DNA of 62,323 nucleotides from Candidatus Omnitrophota bacterium. Lineage in GTDB: Bacteria > Omnitrophota > Gorgyraeia > Zapsychrales > Zapsychraceae. Position numbers and translations under genes: made by a program. A model generated the notes under the pieces. The model was not told the origin of the DNA. It saw only the letters and a list, made by a program, of their open reading frames with translations, and made no database searches. Below are positions 59,597 through 62,323 of the stretch, piece after piece (the stretch's first letter is position 1; every line of letters begins with the position of its first letter). The stretch lies in NCBI GenBank assembly GCA_016212005.1, contig JACRHP010000052.1, forward strand, positions 1 through 62,323, read 5' to 3'.

Positions 59597-59866
59597 TCAG
59601 ATATTTCGGTAAGCAGAGGGGCGTTGAGAGATAAGAGTGACTATGACTTTTTTTGGGTTCTTGTCAATGCTATAAATTACGCGATAATCACCCACACGAT
59701 ATCTATATCGTTTCTCTTCGCCCCGAAGCCGTTTTATGTTCGGACCGTAAAAGGGATTTGTCTCCAAGGATTCAAAGCACTTGTTGAGTCTTCCCGAGAG
59801 TTCCAGAGAACAGTTTTTGTAGAATTTCAAGGCATGGGATACCAGGATTACTTCAAACCTATCCAC
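59597..59866 (-). CDS. relE: RelE/ParE-family toxin
   Basis: 89 residues, GTG start overlapping the antitoxin by 8 bp. LRGEEKRYRYRVGDYRVIYSIDKNPKKVIVTLISQR is the RelE core (R-x-R-x-G-x-Y-R-x-x-Y). It probably cleaves mRNA at the ribosome. It may stabilise the element in the chromosome. Confidence 0.9.
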   Translation of the reverse strand: MDRFEVILVSHALKFYKNCSLELSGRLNKCFESLETNPFYGPNIKRLRGEEKRYRYRVGDYRVIYSIDKNPKKVIVTLISQRPSAYRNI

Positions 59867-60092
59867 GTTTTACTGTTCTCCAATTGATGCCTTTCCCTTT
59901 GAGATATTCCCTTTCGCCTTCGGCTATTTCTTTCAGCTCTTTGGCTGTCAGAGAATCCTCGAGACGCTCAACCAGCAATTCCCTTACGAAAGAAGAAAGA
60001 GATTTGTAGTTGCTTTCGCATAGCTTTTTTACCTGGTTGTAAAGCGGGGCAGGCATTCTTATGAGTAATTCCTTGTTCATCGTTACAGCCAT
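59859..60092 (-). CDS. relB: Ribbon-helix-helix antitoxin of the RelE-like toxin
   Basis: 77 residues from ATG 60092 (GGAGGTGATAA upstream, ideal). KELLIRMPAPLYNQVKKLCESNYKSLSSFVRELLVERL is an RHH fold, then a flexible toxin-binding tail (LTAKELKEIAEGEREYLKG). Its promoter contains a dyad suited to autoregulation. Confidence 0.88.
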   Translation of the reverse strand: MAVTMNKELLIRMPAPLYNQVKKLCESNYKSLSSFVRELLVERLEDSLTAKELKEIAEGEREYLKGKGINWRTVKRG

Positions 60093-60111
60093 ATTTATCA
60101 CCTCCATAGAA

Positions 60112-60140
60112 AATATATCATAGTGATATACTTTTGTCAA
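60112..60140 (-). promoter_or_regulatory. sigma70 promoter and dyad operator of the RelBE unit
   Basis: On the minus strand TTGACA (60140-60135), a 17-bp spacer and TATATT (60117-60112). The perfect dyad TATATCA-TAG-TGATATA (60114-60130) fills the spacer and -10, as for RHH-antitoxin repression. It probably also drives the rest of the element leftward. Confidence 0.85.
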
Positions 60141-60336
60141 GGTTAAAAGAACGGTGCACGGCCAGTCTCCAGTGGGCTTTGCCTGCGACCGGGATCGAAC
60201 TCCCCATGACGCGGCCGTGGGCGCCGCGATACGAGGCGCTTGGGACCCGGGCTGCGCGCCAAGATGGCAAAAAAGGTTGGCGGATTCTCAATTATGATAA
60301 AGATGTTTTTTACAGCGACACTGACCCGCGGGGCCG

Positions 60337-60354
60337 GTGTCCAAAAAGTGTCCA
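60337..60354. repeat. Candidate integrase arm site, right end
   Basis: The same 18 bp GTGTCC-AAAAA-GTGTCC-A as at 51706-51723, 129 bp inside attR. Further TGGAC half-sites follow at 60357-60373. Confidence 0.6.
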
Positions 60355-60409
60355 AAATTGGACAAAATGGACAAGATTTTTTGCAGTCTTTTGAGTCAGT
60401 TTAAAAACG

Positions 60410-60445
60410 AAAAAGCACATTTTCTCATCGAGAAATGTGCTTTTT
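60410..60445. terminator. Bidirectional-type terminator at the right end of the element
   Basis: AAAAAGCACATTTTCTC and GAGAAATGTGCTTTTT form a long stem (one bulged T) with A-run and T-run, between the arm site and attR. It would stop transcripts from the stranded tRNA promoter before they enter the element. Confidence 0.8.
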
Positions 60446-60483
60446 CAATTAAATCAATCAGTTATGAAAAACAGCAGGAATCG

Positions 60484-60524
60484 GAACCCCATTCAAGTGC
60501 GCTAGCCAACTGCGCTACGCTCCG
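60484..60524. repeat. attR: 41-bp tRNA-Pro 5'-half remnant
   Basis: Identical to 51590-51630. It has only tRNA nucleotides 1-41, so it is not a functional tRNA gene. The native promoter lies just to its right. Confidence 0.93.
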
Positions 60525-60550
60525 GATATGCAATAAATTTAAGATAAGTA

Positions 60551-60578
60551 ATTATACTATAACCGCTTGGGCATGCAA
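60551..60578 (-). promoter_or_regulatory. Stranded native promoter of tRNA-Pro
   Basis: On the minus strand TTGCAT (60578-60573), a 16-bp spacer and consensus TATAAT (60556-60551), about 27 bp before the tRNA fragment. Before integration it would have driven the intact tRNA and perhaps the pilZ-hom operon. Confidence 0.8.
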
Positions 60579-60631
60579 ATGGAAAAGCATGGTCTTTTCA
60601 GGGCAGTCTAAACTAAAGCTCGGGGTTGGAA

Positions 60632-61756
60632 CTAATAAGATCGGGGGCCTTTGTTAAGTAACGCAATCACCTTTTGACATTCTGCGGGGTCATTGACATT
60701 GTCGAGCAGGAATTCCGCATCCAGCTCAAGCAGATGGACATCTGAATGAGAAAGAATACGCCGCGGACAATCCGTCCCGGCCCCAAGGAATTCCAGCAAA
60801 CGAAATCGTGCTTTAGGCTCATAAATGACACACAAGGGCTCGGGCTGGCCGTTTTTTCGCGCGCTGCGGTAAGCGGTCGCCATCTTAAAAGGGTTACGGT
60901 TATGCACCAGCTTTTCGATGACACGGCTATCCACAAACGGGAGATCGCACGCCAGCACCAGCCATGCCGCTTCCGGGAACTTCGTTGCAGCCGTCAAGAT
61001 CCCGCCTAATGGCCCAATGTCAAGAAACGTGTCGTGGAGCTGGGGCAATATTTTATGCCCCGATAAATAGGATTGCCCGGCCCGGCTGGAGACATAAACC
61101 TGATCACAATACCCCGAAAGAAGATCAAAACAATAAGCGGCCTGGCTTTTCCCGTGATATTCCAGCAGAGATTTATCCTTATTCATACGCGTACTCCTGC
61201 CGCCGGCCAAAACAAGGCCGTATAAGGGAATTTCCTTCACGCGACTTTCAAAAAATGAAAGCACATGCCGCTCTATCCCATCCGTGTCTTCATGCCGGAA
61301 ATGCGGTTTTCCCGTCGGAATATTACCTTTAAGATCACCAATATAAGCGATGACGTTGCCTCTCTGAAAACCACCGGGATTGTCAAGAATATCCACATGT
61401 TCGTCAAGGACAACAATAGTTGGGACATCCCGGCCGGAATATCCCTCCAGAAGAAAAAAATTACTTTCCAGAATCGATGGAGGATGCATCAGCTCACTGG
61501 AGCTGTCCGTATAAATTAAGATATTCCCTCGCGGATCGTTTACAAAAACCATCCACGCGCCGCTTTGTCGCAATTGTTCAATATCCCGTGCACGGGCGTC
61601 CTCTTTTTGCTGAATAAAATATCCGATTTTATAGCGTTTCGAAAGCCGCTGGAGGAGCCGCTCGATCAAAACCGTTTTCCCGGCCGCCCCGTAAAAAGCA
61701 ACCTCAAACGGATGAAAAAAGAATGATTGGTTCAAAGCCGATGATCTATGAGACAT
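60632..61756 (-). CDS. mobBA: MobB-MobA fusion, molybdenum cofactor guanylyltransferase
   Basis: 374 residues from ATG 61756; the track extension lies in the rRNA terminator. Residues about 15-180 are MobB-like, with a degenerate P-loop FYGAAGKTVLIERLL (GxxGKT). Residues about 185-374 are MobA: YGLVLAGGRSTRMNKDKSLLEYHG, DIGPLGGILTA and LACDLPFVD. MobA adds GMP to Mo-molybdopterin for DMSO-reductase-family enzymes; MobB assists. Fusions in this order are known. The MocA-like enzyme serves the xanthine-dehydrogenase family, so both cofactor branches exist in the organism. Confidence 0.88.
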   Translation of the reverse strand: MSHRSSALNQSFFFHPFEVAFYGAAGKTVLIERLLQRLSKRYKIGYFIQQKEDARARDIEQLRQSGAWMVFVNDPRGNILIYTDSSSELMHPPSILESNFFLLEGYSGRDVPTIVVLDEHVDILDNPGGFQRGNVIAYIGDLKGNIPTGKPHFRHEDTDGIERHVLSFFESRVKEIPLYGLVLAGGRSTRMNKDKSLLEYHGKSQAAYCFDLLSGYCDQVYVSSRAGQSYLSGHKILPQLHDTFLDIGPLGGILTAATKFPEAAWLVLACDLPFVDSRVIEKLVHNRNPFKMATAYRSARKNGQPEPLCVIYEPKARFRLLEFLGAGTDCPRRILSHSDVHLLELDAEFLLDNVNDPAECQKVIALLNKGPRSY

Positions 61757-61793
61757 GTGATATATATTAACAAATTTTCCGTCGGTATGCCTT

Positions 61794-61837
61794 AAAAAAA
61801 ACCCGCTGTTTCTATTCAATTATTTAGAAACAGCGGG
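61794..61837 (-). terminator. rRNA operon terminator
   Basis: A perfect 13-bp stem, CCCGCTGTTTCTA/TAGAAACAGCGGG, followed on the minus strand by eight Ts, 10 bp after the 5S 3' end. Confidence 0.9.
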
Positions 61838-61846
61838 GTAAATTAA

Positions 61847-61962
61847 CCCGGTAACGTTCTACTCTCCCATAGCCTTGCGACTAAAGTACCATCGACCTCG
61901 AAGGGCTTAACTTCCGTATTCGGAATGGGAACGGGTGTGGCCCCTTCAGTAAAGTCACCGGA
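61847..61962 (-). rRNA. rrf: 5S ribosomal RNA
   Basis: On the minus strand the sequence begins CCGGTGAC and ends GTTACCGG (terminal helix). It holds the conserved CCACACCCGTTCCCATTCCG and AAGTTAAGCCC blocks. Length of about 116 nt is typical. Ends estimated from helix pairing. Confidence 0.93.
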
Positions 61963-61971
61963 ATATCAAAG

Positions 61972-61996
61972 GGTCAGAGGTCAAAGATCTCTGACC
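61972..61996. other. 5S-23S spacer hairpin
   Basis: GGTCAGAG/CTCTGACC 8-bp stem in the spacer between 23S and 5S, probably an rRNA processing stem. Confidence 0.55.
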
Positions 61997-62062
61997 AAAT
62001 AAAACAATTATGTAAGGAAAGACGCAAAAACAATCCACTTTGAAACATTTACAACTTAATAG

Positions 62063-62323
62063 AAGGCCAAGCTGTCGGCTTATTAGTACTGCTTAGCTGA
62101 ACCCCTTACGGGGCTTACACTCGCAGCCTATCAACCTGGTAGTCTACCAGGAGCCTCTCCTCCCTTGCGGGAGATCGATACCTAATCTTGGGGTTGGCTT
62201 CGCACTTAGATGCATTCAGCGCTTATCTTTTCCAGACTTGGCTACCCAGCCATTACCCTTGGCAGGATAACTGGAACACCAGAGGTCTGTATCTCCCGGT
62301 CCTCTCGTACTGAGGAGATCTCC
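62063..62323 (-). rRNA. rrl: 23S ribosomal RNA, 3' end (partial)
   Basis: The minus strand carries the conserved 23S 3' region: GTACGAGAGGACCGGGA near 62302-62318 (the sarcin-ricin area lies just upstream), then CTGAATGCATC, and GTACTAATAAGCCGACAGCTT before the 3' end. The remainder lies beyond the window. The 3' end is placed within a few bases. Confidence 0.93.

Larger units (their letters stand above)
51590..60524 (-). mobile_element. 8.9-kb integrative element in the tRNA-Pro gene (phage satellite or decayed prophage)
   Basis: It is bounded by 41-bp identical direct repeats. Inside, all genes are on the minus strand. From right to left they are: RelBE plus an RHH protein, small HTH genes, a SpoVG-like protein, a replication-like protein, a coiled-coil protein, a Nu1-like HTH protein, a tape-measure-like protein, an Xis-like protein and an integrase beside the tRNA. 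No capsid, portal, large terminase or lysis gene is seen. The integrated side is the 5' half of the tRNA. Confidence 0.88.

Noticed and set aside
60160-60260. tRNA-like T-arm (GGGAGTTCGATCCC) on the minus strand
   Set aside because: No acceptor or anticodon stem can be built around it; at most a decayed fragment.
60143-60355. 70-aa minus-strand ORF at the element's right end
   Set aside because: Its first residues copy the integrase tail because of the shared arm-site DNA; the rest is G+C-rich low-complexity sequence with no ribosome site.
60484-60524. Second tRNA-Pro gene
   Set aside because: Only nucleotides 1-41 are present; it is the attR remnant.
1-62323. CRISPR arrays and insertion sequences
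   Set aside because: No regularly spaced repeats and no transposase ORFs were seen on either strand.

Overview
The window is about 62 kb from a Gram-negative bacterium. It uses the standard code and is dense with tightly packed genes. An exosortase/EpsI/PEP-CTERM surface system, a citramalate (CimA) isoleucine route, a PGM-like candidate homoserine kinase and many AbiE/DUF4143 accessory genes suggest an uncultivated lineage such as Omnitrophota. That placement is inference; no marker gene was compared.

Region 1 (1-11259, + strand): accessory genes and envelope genes. It has a truncated DUF4143 ATPase, an AbiEi/AbiEii pair, a hexapeptide acetyltransferase, a second DUF4143 ATPase, a double glycosyltransferase, a secreted heparinase-like lyase, two NodB-type deacetylases and a nucleotidyltransferase/XRE pair. 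Most accessory units carry their own sigma70 promoter and dyad or direct-repeat operator.

Region 2 (11256-29751, + strand): exopolysaccharide and exosortase locus. It runs GT2, exosortase, EpsI, an M29-like aminopeptidase, then two tandem c-di-GMP-I riboswitches ahead of a 1489-aa secreted multidomain lyase-like protein. A textbook sigma54 promoter follows, in front of an initiating sugar transferase that has a PEP-CTERM segment fused to its N-terminus. Next come three PEP-CTERM proteins (one with an in-frame TGA), a membrane protein, a TPR protein, a GAF histidine kinase, an NtrC-type sigma54 activator and a PocR-GAF sensor. Together these look like a c-di-GMP- and sigma54-controlled matrix module.

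Region 3 (29871-41269): molybdenum hydroxylase and housekeeping. It has a UPF0251 regulator with two identical palindromes, a PNPOx-fold protein, XdhC, a cyclophilin, a coiled-coil protein, a MocA-like cytidylyltransferase, the three subunits of a xanthine-dehydrogenase-family enzyme, a CPBP protease, a HEAT-like protein and nadC.

Region 4 (41394-51630, - strand): valS and a compact aspartate-family operon in the order pilZ, hom, thrC, coaB, PGM-like homoserine kinase, lysC, cimA. A tRNA-Pro(GGG) lies directly upstream.

Region 5 (51590-60524): an 8.9-kb integrative element bounded by 41-bp direct repeats that match the 5' half of the tRNA-Pro. It carries an integrase, Xis-like genes, a short tape-measure-like protein, replication-like and SpoVG-like genes and a RelBE unit, but no capsid or large terminase. 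It resembles a phage satellite or a decayed prophage. It separates the tRNA, and possibly the pilZ-hom operon, from the native promoter left at 60551-60578.

Region 6 (60632-62323, - strand): a MobB-MobA fusion, then the 3' end of an rRNA operon (5S and partial 23S).
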